In this document: piece by piece, positions 8,336 to 16,865 of the stretch
Numbering within the stretch: position 1 is the stretch's first letter
How the letters are laid out: every line of letters starts with the position of its first letter
Assembly: GCA_034927445.1 (NCBI GenBank)
Contig: JAYFPZ010000037.1
Location: 1 to 64,000 of the forward strand
DNA from: PHAA01 sp034927445
Lineage (GTDB): Bacteria > Bacillota > Syntrophomonadia > Syntrophomonadales > Syntrophomonadaceae
DNA length: 64,000 bases
Reading direction: 5' to 3'
Made by a program: the position numbers and the translations under genes
The notes under the pieces: model-generated
The model's database searches: none
Seen by the model: the letters and a program-made list of their open reading frames with translations, nothing else
Told to the model about the DNA's origin: nothing

Positions 8336-8842
8336 ATGATGATAGAAAAGGAACAGGCAGCCCCTGAATTTATTGAAAAAGTTGTTAATATAAACCGGGT
8401 TGCCAAGGTTGTAAAAGGCGGACGCAGGTTTAGTTTCAGCGCTCTGGTCGTTGTGGGCGACGGTGAAGGCAAAGTGGGCTGCGGCAAGGGAAAAGCCACC
8501 GAAGTACCCGAAGCTATCCGTAAAGCCATGGAGAGCGCCAAGAAAAATATGATAGACATTCCCCTGATTGAGGGCAGAACCATTCCCCATCAGACTATTG
8601 GCAGATTTGGAGCCGGTGAAGTATTTTTGAAGCCCGCTGCCGCAGGTACCGGGGTTATTGCCGGTGGGCCGGTCAGAGCCGTTCTGGAAGCGGCTGGACT
8701 TAAAGATATTCTTACCAAGTGCATTGGCACTGCCAATGCCAATAATGTGGTCAGGGCTACCATGGAGGGTTTAAAGAGCCTTAAAAAAGCTGACCATGTA
8801 GCCCAGCTGAGGGGTAAGACCATAGAAGAGATATTGAACTAG
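8336..8842 (+). CDS. rpsE: 30S ribosomal protein S5
   Basis: S5 (168 aa) shapes the mRNA channel and affects decoding accuracy. It shows INRVAKVVKGGRRFSFSALVVVGDG, the KATEVPEAIRKAMESAKKN helix and GTGVIAGGPVRAVLEAAG. The spectinomycin-related loop around KVVKGGR looks wild-type. Two adjacent ATG codons (8336, 8339) follow GGAGGG. Confidence 0.96.
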   Translation: MMIEKEQAAPEFIEKVVNINRVAKVVKGGRRFSFSALVVVGDGEGKVGCGKGKATEVPEAIRKAMESAKKNMIDIPLIEGRTIPHQTIGRFGAGEVFLKPAAAGTGVIAGGPVRAVLEAAGLKDILTKCIGTANANNVVRATMEGLKSLKKADHVAQLRGKTIEEILN

Positions 8843-8855
8843 GGAGGGAGACCAC

Positions 8856-9047
8856 TTGGCGAAACAGTTAAAGATCACCTGGACCAAAAGCTTTATTGGC
8901 TATCCCCAAACCCAGAGATTGACCATTAAGAGCCTGGGTCTCAGGAAGCTTAATCAATCAGTAATAAAAGAAGACTGTGCCCAGATTCGGGGACAGATTA
9001 ACAAAGTAATTCACATGGTTGATGTAGAAGAGTTAGATGAAGCATAG
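8856..9047 (+). CDS. rpmD: 50S ribosomal protein L30
   Basis: L30 (63 aa) is a short two-helix, three-strand protein that many bacteria lack. It reads LKITWTKSFIGYPQTQRLTIKSLGLRKLNQ and has the short form normal in bacteria. TTG start at 8856 behind AGGGAGGG. It sits in its standard place between rpsE and rplO. Confidence 0.96.
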   Translation: MAKQLKITWTKSFIGYPQTQRLTIKSLGLRKLNQSVIKEDCAQIRGQINKVIHMVDVEELDEA

Positions 9048-9059
9048 GGAGGTTTTAGA

Positions 9060-9500
9060 GTGAAACTAGAGGAACTGAAATCTCCACCCGGCGCGAACAA
9101 GCGCATTAAGAGGGTGGGCCGAGGCATTGGTTCCGGTCATGGCAAGACTTCTACCCGTGGACATAAAGGGCAGAAGGCTCGTTCCGGCGCAAGCATCAGA
9201 CTTGGCTTCGAAGGCGGACAGATGCCTTTACAACGGCGTATCCCCAAGCGAGGCTTCAATAATATTTTCCGTAAGGAATATGCGATCGTAAATGTAAAGG
9301 ATCTGAATTGTTTTGATGATGGAAGCATTGTCACCATCCAGATGCTGCAGGAAGCCGGACTGGTTAACAAAGTTGGGGCCGGGGTTAAACTGTTGGGTGA
9401 CGGTGAACTGGAAAAGCAACTCACAGTACAGGTGCAGAAATGCAGCCGTCAGGCCGAAGAGAAATTAGCGGCCAAGGGCGGTAAATTTGAGGTGATTTAA
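9060..9500 (+). CDS. rplO: 50S ribosomal protein L15
   Basis: L15 (146 aa) binds 23S rRNA late in assembly. The N-terminal glycine/arginine-rich extension (RVGRGIGSGHGKTSTRGHKGQKAR) and GFEGGQMPLQRRIPKRGF are present. The C-terminal signature region ends FEVI. GTG start at 9060. Its stop codon overlaps the secY ATG, so the two are translationally coupled. Confidence 0.96.
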   Translation: MKLEELKSPPGANKRIKRVGRGIGSGHGKTSTRGHKGQKARSGASIRLGFEGGQMPLQRRIPKRGFNNIFRKEYAIVNVKDLNCFDDGSIVTIQMLQEAGLVNKVGAGVKLLGDGELEKQLTVQVQKCSRQAEEKLAAKGGKFEVI

Positions 9501-10765
9501 TGTTAAACTCATTTCAAAAGGCCTTTAAAATTGGTGATTTAAGAAGCAAACTGCTGTTTACGCTGTTAATGCTCTTGGTGTTTCGGGTAGGTGCCCATAT
9601 TCCTGTACCCGGTATTAATACCGAAGCCATGCAGAATCTGTTGCAGGGCCAGTTATTCGGATTCTTTGACATAATATCCGGAGGCGCATTTAAAAGATTC
9701 AGCGTATTTGCCATGAGCATCACCCCGTATATCAACGCCTCGATTATCATGCAACTCTTAACGGTAGTTGTGCCTAAATTGGAGGAACTGAACAAGGAGG
9801 GTGAGGAAGGCAAAAAGAAGATCGCCCAGTATACCCGGTATGGTACGGTTGTACTGGCTCTGATCCAAGCGGTAGGGATGGCTATAGCCCTGGGAAGATC
9901 AGGGGCTATCATTAATCCTGGTTTTGTTTCCTACTTCATAATAACCATATCCCTGACCGCAGGAACGGCCATGTTGATGTGGATCGGAGAAATGATCACC
10001 GAGAAAGGTATCGGCAATGGAATCTCATTAATTATCTTTTGCGGTATAGCCGCCCGCATACCTGCGCAAATAGCCGGTGTAGGCCAGGAAGTAACTGCGG
10101 GAATGGCCGGTTATTTTCAGGTCCTGTTGCTGATAGTGGTAGTATTGGTGGTTATTGCTGCGGTAGTAGCCATTAATGAAGGCCAGAGAAGGCTGCCGAT
10201 ACAATATGCCAAACGAGTAGTAGGGCGCAGAATGTATGGCGGACAAAGCACGTTCCTGCCCTTAAGGGTAAACGCGGCTGGGGTTATTCCCATTATTTTT
10301 GCGATGTCACTCTGTATGTTCCCTGCGACCATCGGATCGTGGATGAGTCAGACATCAACTTTCAACACGTTTATAAACACTCATTTCAGCAATTCCAGTG
10401 TTTTATATAATATCGTTTATGCTTTGCTGATAATATTTTTCACCTATTTCTATGTGGCGATTATTTTTAATCCCCTGGATGTGGCTGATAATATTAAGAA
10501 AAATGGCGGGTTCATTCCTGGTATCAGACCAGGACGGCCTACAGCCGAATATATTGATAGGGTTCTTTCCCGGCTGACCGCGGCAGGCGGATTATTCCTG
10601 GCCCTGATAGCTGTACTTCCCAATATTGTTATTGGTATCACCGGAATACAAAGCCTTTGGTTCGGAGGAACAGCCCTGTTAATTTTAGTCGGTGTCGCCT
10701 TGGATACCATGAAACAGGTTGAATCCCATTTACTTTTAAGAAGTTATGAAGGTTTTGTCAAATAG
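9500..10765 (+). CDS. secY: Preprotein translocase channel subunit SecY
   Basis: SecY (421 aa) is the ten-helix pore of the Sec translocon in the cytoplasmic membrane. Visible features are the first helix after RSKLLFTLLMLLVFRVGAHIPVPG and the plug region GGAFKRFSVFAMSITPYINASI. The cytoplasmic loop signature EGQRRLPIQYAKRVVGR and the C-terminal GGFIPGIRPGRPT are also there. Length is normal. It starts inside the rplO stop and is followed 12 bp later by adk, the usual spc-operon ending. Confidence 0.97.
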   Translation: MLNSFQKAFKIGDLRSKLLFTLLMLLVFRVGAHIPVPGINTEAMQNLLQGQLFGFFDIISGGAFKRFSVFAMSITPYINASIIMQLLTVVVPKLEELNKEGEEGKKKIAQYTRYGTVVLALIQAVGMAIALGRSGAIINPGFVSYFIITISLTAGTAMLMWIGEMITEKGIGNGISLIIFCGIAARIPAQIAGVGQEVTAGMAGYFQVLLLIVVVLVVIAAVVAINEGQRRLPIQYAKRVVGRRMYGGQSTFLPLRVNAAGVIPIIFAMSLCMFPATIGSWMSQTSTFNTFINTHFSNSSVLYNIVYALLIIFFTYFYVAIIFNPLDVADNIKKNGGFIPGIRPGRPTAEYIDRVLSRLTAAGGLFLALIAVLPNIVIGITGIQSLWFGGTALLILVGVALDTMKQVESHLLLRSYEGFVK

Positions 10766-10777
10766 GAGATGATACGG

Positions 10778-11428
10778 TTGAACATTATCCTCATGGGGCC
10801 TCCGGGGGCCGGTAAAGGAACCCAGGCTGATCTGATCAAAGCGGCTTTTCCCATCCCGCATATTTCTACCGGAGATATGTTTCGGGAAGCGGTAAAGAAC
10901 AGCACCGCGATGGGGCTTGAAGCCAAGAAGTATATGGATGCGGGCCAATTGGTTCCGGATACGGTTACCATCGGGGTGGTTGAAGAAAGACTGTCAATGC
11001 CGGATTGTAACCAGGGTTTTCTTCTGGACGGGTTCCCCCGGACCACCATTCAGGCGCAGGCCCTTGATCAGGTACTGGCCAAGAAGGGTAAAAAAGTAGA
11101 ATTAGCTTTGAATGTTTCTGTTCCCGAAGAAGTTTTAATGGATCGAATGACGGGCCGGTTGACCTGCAATACCTGCAAAACCGTTTACAACGCCAAATTT
11201 AATCCACCCGCAGTGGAAGGAATTTGCAACAAATGCGGGGGAGAACTGATACAGCGCAGTGATGACAGAGCAGAAACGGTGAAGAACCGTTTAGAGGTTT
11301 ACCGGGAGCAAACCGAGCCCTTGCTCGATTATTATCAGAAACAGGGCTGTCTAATTACAGTTGACGGTAATCGCGGTACTAACGAGGTCTTTGCCGAAGT
11401 AAAACAGATACTGGAGAATCTGGGATGA
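10778..11428 (+). CDS. adk: Adenylate kinase, zinc-lid type
   Basis: Adenylate kinase (216 aa) converts ATP plus AMP to two ADP. The P-loop GPPGAGKGTQ is at residues 7-16 and DGFPRT lies in the NMP-binding region. The long LID carries four cysteines (CNTC...CNKC), a zinc-binding lid typical of Gram-positive enzymes. The start is TTG 10778. The in-frame ATG 10769 directly abuts AGGAGA and would be too close. The stop overlaps the map ATG. Confidence 0.96.
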   Translation: MNIILMGPPGAGKGTQADLIKAAFPIPHISTGDMFREAVKNSTAMGLEAKKYMDAGQLVPDTVTIGVVEERLSMPDCNQGFLLDGFPRTTIQAQALDQVLAKKGKKVELALNVSVPEEVLMDRMTGRLTCNTCKTVYNAKFNPPAVEGICNKCGGELIQRSDDRAETVKNRLEVYREQTEPLLDYYQKQGCLITVDGNRGTNEVFAEVKQILENLG

Positions 11429-12189
11429 TAAACATCAAGACACCTGGTGAAATCGATAAGATGCGCAAATCAGGCAGGGTAGTGGCCCAGGTGCTGCAGA
11501 TATTAAGAGAGGAAATAAAACCTGGAGTTACAACCGGCAGACTAAATAGTATAGCTGAAGAAGAAGCCAAAAAAAGGAATGCGACAACAGTTTTCAAAAA
11601 TTACCCCCATCCCAAAGGAATGCTGCCATTTCCAGGTGCTATTTGCACCTCCGTTAATGAAGAAGTAGTGCACGGTATACCAGGTAAAAGAGTTCTTCAG
11701 GAAGGTGATATAATAAGTATCGATTTCGGGGTTATTGTCGACGGTTTTGCAGGTGATGCTGCTATAACCGTAGCCGTGGGGGAGGTTGACCCGCAGGTTA
11801 AAAACTTGATCAGAGTAACCGAAGCAGCTTTAATGAAAGGGATCGACCAGGCCCAGGTTGGAAATCGCTTGGGAAATGTCTCCCATGCCATTCAGGAGTA
11901 TGTGGAGAAAGCTGGATTTTCCGTAGTCAGAGATTATGTGGGCCATGGCATCGGGCGCAATATGCATGAGGCCCCGCCCGTACCCAACTATGGCAAGGCT
12001 GATCGGGGACCGGCGCTAAAAGCAGGAATGACTCTGGCCATTGAACCCATGGTGAACCTGGGAACTTACAGCGTATTCACCAAAGGAGATGAATGGACTG
12101 TGGTTACGCGCGACGGTAAACATTCGGCTCATTTTGAACACAGCATAGCTATTCGGGATCAAGGTCCGGAAATCCTTACCCTGATTTAG
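11425..12189 (+). CDS. map: Methionine aminopeptidase, type I
   Basis: MetAP (254 aa) removes the initiator methionine from new proteins. The five metal ligands of the pita-bread fold are recognisable: D in ISIDFGV, D in GFAGDAA, H in YVGHGIGRNMHE, E in AIEPMV and E in HFEHSIA. The upstream histidine in NEEVVHGIP contributes to the active site. The ATG overlaps the adk stop by 4 bp. This is the standard type Ia length without an SH3 extension. Confidence 0.97.
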   Translation: MINIKTPGEIDKMRKSGRVVAQVLQILREEIKPGVTTGRLNSIAEEEAKKRNATTVFKNYPHPKGMLPFPGAICTSVNEEVVHGIPGKRVLQEGDIISIDFGVIVDGFAGDAAITVAVGEVDPQVKNLIRVTEAALMKGIDQAQVGNRLGNVSHAIQEYVEKAGFSVVRDYVGHGIGRNMHEAPPVPNYGKADRGPALKAGMTLAIEPMVNLGTYSVFTKGDEWTVVTRDGKHSAHFEHSIAIRDQGPEILTLI

Positions 12190-12204
12190 TGGAGGTGAGG
12201 TAAG

Positions 12205-12510
12205 ATATCTGATGATATCCTGGGCAGAATAGTCGTTTCAAAATCCGGTCGCGATCAAGGCAAAGTGTTCATTGTGGTTAGGGTAATCAATGAACGGTAT
12301 CTTAGCATCAGCGATGGGGATTTACGTAAAGCAGAGAAGCCTAAGAAGAAAAACATAAGGCATTTGCACATTACAACTCAGCGGGCCGATGAAATAGTGG
12401 ATAGCTTGCGCCAAGGAGAAATACCTGCGAACCACGTCATTAAGAAAACTATTAAACAAATAATTGATAAAGGTTTAATCCGCGGGGAAGGAGGTCTGGT
12501 AAGTGGCTAA
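12205..12510 (+). CDS. KOW-domain RNA-binding protein (L14e-like), probable AUA start
   Basis: This is a small KOW-domain protein of the kind Firmicutes carry between map and infA, with the ribosomal L14e fold. The reading frame opens right after a TGA at 12196 and has no ATG, GTG or TTG before 12265. Starting at 12265 would delete the first strands of the KOW domain (GRIVVSKSGRDQGKVFIVV). The best start is ATA at 12205, with GGAGGTGAGG at 12191-12200 just upstream, giving 101 aa that begin SDDILGRIVVSK. A CTG at 12220 is an alternative. The stop overlaps the infA start. Its role in translation is inferred from position only. Confidence 0.8.
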   Translation: MSDDILGRIVVSKSGRDQGKVFIVVRVINERYLSISDGDLRKAEKPKKKNIRHLHITTQRADEIVDSLRQGEIPANHVIKKTIKQIIDKGLIRGEGGLVSG

Positions 12511-12721
12511 AGATGACGTTATCGAGGTAGAGGGAAAAGTGCTGGAACCATTACCTAACGCCATGTTCACGGTAGAAATGGAAAACGGCCATAAGGTCCT
12601 TGCCCATATTTCAGGGAAAATGAGAATGAACTTTATCAGAATATTGCCTGGTGACCGAGTAATGGTGGAACTGTCACCCTATGACTTGAACCGGGGCAGA
12701 ATTACCTATCGTTTTAAGTAG
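12503..12721 (+). CDS. infA: Translation initiation factor IF-1
   Basis: IF-1 (72 aa) is an OB-fold protein that blocks the A site during initiation. The sequence is complete, with AKDDVIEVEGKVLEPLPNAMF, GHKVLAHISGKMRMNFIRILPGDRV and the end YDLNRGRITYRFK. GTG start at 12503 inside the end of the KOW gene, behind AAGGAGG. Standard Firmicute position before rpmJ. Confidence 0.98.
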   Translation: MAKDDVIEVEGKVLEPLPNAMFTVEMENGHKVLAHISGKMRMNFIRILPGDRVMVELSPYDLNRGRITYRFK

Positions 12722-12757
12722 GATGATATACCACTATTGGCGAAGGAGGTTAATTAA

Positions 12758-12871
12758 TTGAAAGTAAGGGCTTCAGTCAAGAAAATGTGCGAAAAGTGCA
12801 AAATTATCAAGCGCAAGGGCAAGGTTACCGTTATTTGTGAAAATCCCAAACACAAACAGGTTCAAGGGTAA
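12758..12871 (+). CDS. rpmJ: 50S ribosomal protein L36
   Basis: L36 (37 aa) is the smallest ribosomal protein, with a zinc-ribbon fold. It reads MKVRASVKKMCEKCKIIKRK followed by a second part ending CENPKHKQVQG. The ligands are the CEKC pair, a third Cys and a His, so this is the zinc-binding form. TTG start at 12758 behind CGAAGGAGG. The gene is easily missed because of its size. Confidence 0.96.
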   Translation: MKVRASVKKMCEKCKIIKRKGKVTVICENPKHKQVQG

Positions 12872-12916
12872 AGATAAAAAGACTATAAAATAATAATCCG
12901 AAGGAAGTGAGAAGCT

Positions 12917-13285
12917 TTGGCAAGAATAGCAGGTGTTGATTTACCTCGGGACAAACGGGTGGAAGTATCCCTTACCTACATTCTGGGGATTGGGAGATCA
13001 TCATCTCAGAAGATTTTGGCGGCGGCAGGTATAAATCCTGATACTAGAGTGAAAGATTTAACCGAGGAAGAAGTTGCCAAACTCAGAGCGATTATCGACA
13101 AGAACTACGTGGTTGAAGGGGATCTGCGTAGGGATGTAAGCATGAATATCAAAAGACTTATGGATTTAGGTTGTTATAGAGGACTGCGCCATCGTCGTGG
13201 ATTGCCAGTCAGGGGACAGAAGACCAAAACCAATGCCCGTACCCGCAAGGGACCTAAACGGACCGCCGGCGGTAAGAAGAAATAG
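12917..13285 (+). CDS. rpsM: 30S ribosomal protein S13
   Basis: S13 (122 aa) contacts the P-site tRNA and the large subunit bridge. It shows ARIAGVDLPRDKRVEVSLTYILGIG and the helix-turn-helix-like middle. The signature GLRHRRGLPVRGQKTKTNARTRKGP lies near the C-terminus. TTG start at 12917. First gene of the classical alpha operon set. Confidence 0.97.
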   Translation: MARIAGVDLPRDKRVEVSLTYILGIGRSSSQKILAAAGINPDTRVKDLTEEEVAKLRAIIDKNYVVEGDLRRDVSMNIKRLMDLGCYRGLRHRRGLPVRGQKTKTNARTRKGPKRTAGGKKK

Positions 13286-13305
13286 CCTAGAAGGAGGATA
13301 ATTGA

Positions 13306-13701
13306 GTGGCACGAAGGACTGCGAATGTCAGGGTTAAAAGACGTGAAAAAAAGAATATCGCCGAAGGAATAGCTCATATTAAATCAACTTTCAATAATAC
13401 GATAATTTCCATAACTGACAAACATGGAAATGCTATATCCTGGGCAAGTGCGGGAACCGTCGGATTCAAGGGTTCTCGGAAAAGCACACCCTTTGCCGCC
13501 CAGCAGGCAGCTGAAAATGCGGCCCGGGCAGCTATGGAGCATGGTCTCCGGGAAGTGGAATGCTTCGTCAAAGGTCCGGGAGCCGGACGCGAAGCAGCCA
13601 TCAGGTCTCTACAGGCAGCGGGTTTGGAAGTAAGCGTAATTAAAGACGTTACCCCAATTCCCCACAATGGATGTAGACCACCAAAAAGAAGAAGAGTTTA
13701 A
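13306..13701 (+). CDS. rpsK: 30S ribosomal protein S11
   Basis: S11 (131 aa) lies on the 30S platform near the Shine-Dalgarno duplex. The sequence has NTIISITDKHGNAISWASAG, the helix GSRKSTPFAAQQAAENAA and the end VTPIPHNGCRPPKRRRV. All are family hallmarks. GTG start at 13306 with AAGGAGG upstream. Confidence 0.97.
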   Translation: MARRTANVRVKRREKKNIAEGIAHIKSTFNNTIISITDKHGNAISWASAGTVGFKGSRKSTPFAAQQAAENAARAAMEHGLREVECFVKGPGAGREAAIRSLQAAGLEVSVIKDVTPIPHNGCRPPKRRRV

Positions 13702-13716
13702 GGAGGTAGTGGTTTA

Positions 13717-14346
13717 GTGGGAAGATATACTGACTCGGTCTGTCGCCAGTGCCGCCGTGAAGGGGAGAAATTGTTCCTCAAGGGGGATAGGTGTTATTCC
13801 GAAAAGTGTTCGGTGCAGAAGAGGCCGTTTGTACCCGGTCAGCATGGCCAGAAACGCAGACAGAAAACCAGTGAATATGGACTGCAATTGAGAGAGAAGC
13901 AAAAAACCAAGAGAATCTACGGAGTTTTGGAAAAACAGTTCCGCAACTATTTCAAAAAAGCAGAACGCCAAAAAGGAATAGCGGGTGAGAACTTATTAAT
14001 TCTATTAGAAAGGCGCCTGGATAATGTGATCTTCAGACTGGGTCTGGCAGCGTCACGTAAGGAGGCCCGCCAACTGGTGAATCATGACCATTTTACGATC
14101 AATGGTAAAAAGGCCAATATTCCTTCCATGCTGGTTGCTGTAGGCGACACCATTCAGGTTAAAGCCGGCAGCGCTGATTCGCCTAAATTTCAGGAAATAA
14201 AGGCCGCTGGAGCCTACAAAACTCCTCCTCAGTGGTTGGAAGTAGATATTGATAATCTAACGGGCAGGATTTTATCCTATCCGAACAGAGAGCTTATAGA
14301 TACAGCGGTTGCTGAACATTTGATCATCGAGCTGTACTCTAGGTAA
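13717..14346 (+). CDS. rpsD: 30S ribosomal protein S4, zinc-binding form
   Basis: S4 (209 aa) nucleates 30S assembly and contributes to decoding accuracy. The N-terminus carries four cysteines (C9, C12, C26 and C31), the zinc-binding form. An S4 RNA-binding domain begins at LERRLDNVIFRLGLAASRKEARQLVNH (about residue 92 onward). GTG start at 13717. Neighbouring rpoA completes the alpha operon. Confidence 0.97.
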   Translation: MGRYTDSVCRQCRREGEKLFLKGDRCYSEKCSVQKRPFVPGQHGQKRRQKTSEYGLQLREKQKTKRIYGVLEKQFRNYFKKAERQKGIAGENLLILLERRLDNVIFRLGLAASRKEARQLVNHDHFTINGKKANIPSMLVAVGDTIQVKAGSADSPKFQEIKAAGAYKTPPQWLEVDIDNLTGRILSYPNRELIDTAVAEHLIIELYSR

Positions 14347-14394
14347 TATATCTATGTAATATAAACCTCTAAGAAAGAAAGAGGGGATAAATTA

Positions 14395-15345
14395 ATGCTA
14401 GAGATGGAAAAGCCGCGCATAGAGTGCGTTGATAAGGACCCCGACAATAACTATGGGAAATTTGTCATCGAACCGCTGGAACGAGGCTATGGAACAACCC
14501 TCGGAAATTCTTTGCGTCGAGTTTTGTTATCATCATTGCCCGGAGCGGCAGTAACCTCTATAAAAATTGACGGGGTTCTGCATGAGTTTTCCACCATTCC
14601 GGGAGTGCTGGAAGATACCACTGAGATGATATTGAACATAAAGCAGATGGTCTTGCACTATGACGGGAACGAACGCAAATTGATCCACATGGTGCAAACC
14701 GGTCCGAAAAATGTGTGTGCCGGGGACATTGAACCCGATGGTGAAATAGAGATATTGAATCCGGATCTGCATATAGCCAGCCTGGATGAGGATGGCAAAC
14801 TGGAGATTGAAATGACGGTGGAGAGGGGACGGGGCTACGTAAGCGCTGATCAGCAACCCCAGAAAAACACTGATATTGTTGGGTTGATACCGATTGATTC
14901 CATATATACTCCAGTTACCAAAGTAAATTATTCCATCGAGAATACCAGGGTGGGTAAAAGAACCGATTATGACAAGCTTATCCTGGAAGTCTGGACCAAC
15001 GGCAGTATCCGCCCGGAAGAGGCAATCAGTTTATCTTCACAGATACTTATTGAGTACCTCAAGCTCTTTACCGAGATAGATGACACATATTCCGAGGTGG
15101 AAATCCTGGTAGAAAAAGAAGAAGAAAAGAAAGACAAGGTTCTGGAGATGTCGATTGAAGAACTGGAACTCTCAGTACGGGCATCTAACGGACTTAAGCG
15201 AGCCAGCATCAATACCGTCGGTGACCTAATTGAAAAAACCCGGGAAGAAATGAGCAAGATCAGAAACCTGGGCCAAAAATCATTGGAAGAAATAGAGAAA
15301 AAGTTGAAAGAGCTAGATTTAAACTTTAAGAAATCAGAAGAGTAG
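14395..15345 (+). CDS. rpoA: RNA polymerase alpha subunit
   Basis: Alpha (316 aa) dimerises to start RNA polymerase assembly and contacts promoters and activators. The N-terminal domain has EPLERGYGTTLGNSLRRVLLSSLPG. The C-terminal domain has the DNA-binding helices VRASNGLKRASINTVGDLIEKT and IRNLGQKSLEEI. A charged linker rich in E and K (about residues 240-255) joins them. ATG 14395; ATG 14404 is also in frame. Confidence 0.97.
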   Translation: MLEMEKPRIECVDKDPDNNYGKFVIEPLERGYGTTLGNSLRRVLLSSLPGAAVTSIKIDGVLHEFSTIPGVLEDTTEMILNIKQMVLHYDGNERKLIHMVQTGPKNVCAGDIEPDGEIEILNPDLHIASLDEDGKLEIEMTVERGRGYVSADQQPQKNTDIVGLIPIDSIYTPVTKVNYSIENTRVGKRTDYDKLILEVWTNGSIRPEEAISLSSQILIEYLKLFTEIDDTYSEVEILVEKEEEKKDKVLEMSIEELELSVRASNGLKRASINTVGDLIEKTREEMSKIRNLGQKSLEEIEKKLKELDLNFKKSEE

Positions 15346-15360
15346 AAGGGAGGGTGTCCA

Positions 15361-15702
15361 TTGGGTTACCGCAGATTAGGCTTTAGAAGCGACCACCGGA
15401 GAGCATTGCTGAGAAATTCAGTAACCTCTTTGTTGGAACATGAAAAAATAACGACCACCGAAACCAGAGCCAAGGAAATCAGCAGCATCGCTGAAAAAAT
15501 GATTACTTTGGCCAAGAGAGGTGATTTGCATGCCCGCCGGCAAGCAGACTCTTATCTCATGAGTGAAGCAGTGGTGTTTAAATTATTTTCCACCCTGTCC
15601 CAGCGTTATCAAGAACGTCCGGGTGGCTATACCAGAATAATAAAGACTGGCACGCGCAAGGGAGACGGGGCGCCTATGGCAATCGTGGAGCTGGTTGATT
15701 AA
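15361..15702 (+). CDS. rplQ: 50S ribosomal protein L17
   Basis: L17 (113 aa) sits by the tunnel exit. It begins GYRRLGFRSDHRRALLRNSVTSLLEHEKI and ends RIIKTGTRKGDGAPMAIVELVD, both diagnostic. TTG start at 15361 behind GAAGGGAGG. It ends the long ribosomal transcript. In many Clostridia three ECF transporter genes follow, but here the next gene is truA. Confidence 0.97.
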   Translation: MGYRRLGFRSDHRRALLRNSVTSLLEHEKITTTETRAKEISSIAEKMITLAKRGDLHARRQADSYLMSEAVVFKLFSTLSQRYQERPGGYTRIIKTGTRKGDGAPMAIVELVD

Positions 15703-15786
15703 CCGATCTTTATGCCGGATTGGGCTGCCAATCAGCTATGCCAGGAATAATGATCAGAGTTGATACAGCTCTTTAAAAGGTATGAA

Positions 15787-15810
15787 AGGAGGATTTATTA
15801 ATATCCTCCT
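15787..15810 (+). other. Inverted repeat between rplQ and truA
   Basis: AGGAGGAT (15787-15794) and ATCCTCCT (15803-15810) form a perfect 8-bp stem around an 8-nt AT-rich loop. A short TCTTTT run follows at about 15813-15818. It could be a weak intrinsic terminator for the alpha operon. It contains a perfect Shine-Dalgarno-like AGGAGG, but no open frame starts after it. Confidence 0.5.
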
Positions 15811-15866
15811 AATCTTTTGGGGGGGCAATGGGGATGTTCCCATTGTCCCTTTCTGACGGTGAGGAA

Positions 15867-16601
15867 ATGCCTAGAATTAAAATGATAATAGAATATGACG
15901 GCGGTGATTATCATGGATTCCAGCGCCAGGATAATGCTCATACGGTTCAGGCGGAGCTGGAAAAACAAATCCTTCGCCTGAGCGGCGAAGCTGTAACGAT
16001 CACAGCAGCCAGCCGTACCGATGCCGGAGTTCATGCCCGCGGGCAGGTCATCGCTTTTGACACTGCTGCCAGAATACCGCCGGACAGGTGGTATTTAGCC
16101 TTAAACAGCTTCCTGCCGGAAGATATACGAGGGCTCAGCAGCGCCGAGGCCAATCCCGACTTCAATCCGCAATTTCAGGCAATCAGGAAAACTTATATCT
16201 ACTGCCTTTACCGGCAAAAGTCAGGTGCTCCCTTTTACCGCCGGTATGCCCTGTGCAACATCGAAAAGCTGGACCTGAATGCCATGCGCCAGGCTTGCCG
16301 GTTTATCACCGGCCCTCATAATTTTAAAGCTTTTTGTGCCAGCGGGTCTACTTCAAAGACCTTTGAGCGCACCGTTTTCAATTGTGGGTTAACTGAAGAA
16401 GGGCCTATGCTGCGCCTTAACATAGAGGGCAATGGTTTTTTATACAATATGGTCCGGATAGTTATGGGAACCTTGCTGGAAGTAGGCCGACATCGTCTCC
16501 CGGCCGATGCAATACCCGGTATAATAGAATCCCGGGACAGGACCCGGGCCGGTCCTACGGTTCCGCCCCAGGGATTATATTTGATGAAGGTAGAATACTA
16601 A
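15867..16601 (+). CDS. truA: tRNA pseudouridine synthase A (positions 38-40)
   Basis: TruA (244 aa from this start) makes pseudouridine at positions 38-40 of the tRNA anticodon arm. The catalytic aspartate lies in SRTDAGVHARGQ. KTYIYCLYRQ, HNFKAFCASGS and the C-terminal GFLYNMVRIVMGTLLEVG are further family blocks. An in-frame start at 15828 exists, but ATG 15867 gives the usual MPRIKMIIEYDGGDYHGFQRQ beginning and has GTGAGGA upstream. Confidence 0.95.
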   Translation: MPRIKMIIEYDGGDYHGFQRQDNAHTVQAELEKQILRLSGEAVTITAASRTDAGVHARGQVIAFDTAARIPPDRWYLALNSFLPEDIRGLSSAEANPDFNPQFQAIRKTYIYCLYRQKSGAPFYRRYALCNIEKLDLNAMRQACRFITGPHNFKAFCASGSTSKTFERTVFNCGLTEEGPMLRLNIEGNGFLYNMVRIVMGTLLEVGRHRLPADAIPGIIESRDRTRAGPTVPPQGLYLMKVEY

Positions 16602-16865
16602 AGAGTAGAGATTGTCAAAATCTTGTCAAGGGGACAGTTCTTTTGACAACCTGTGTGTTCCCCTGTTCACCCCGTTATCTTGGGTCCAACCTAAAAACAT
16701 TTATTTTTGGCAAAAGGCGGTTACTTTCTTGACAAAGGGAGTTAAACATAGATAGAATTAATAGGTAGTCTCTAAACTGATGTTTGGCTTCTGCCCCGTT
16801 GACAAACAATAAGAATAGAGACGATCAAGTATGCAATCAGGTAATGAAGTACAGGAGGGAAAATC
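16602..16865 (+). promoter_or_regulatory. rplM promoter and 5' leader
   Basis: This is the gap between truA and rplM. A good housekeeping promoter reads TTGACA (16729-16734), 18-bp spacer, TAGAAT (16753-16758), leaving about 100 nt of leader before the rplM start. Many Firmicutes have an L13-binding autoregulatory leader here. I see the right place and size but did not fold it. Upstream, GGGGACAG...CTGTGTGTTCCCC at about 16630-16665 can pair imperfectly. Confidence 0.65.
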
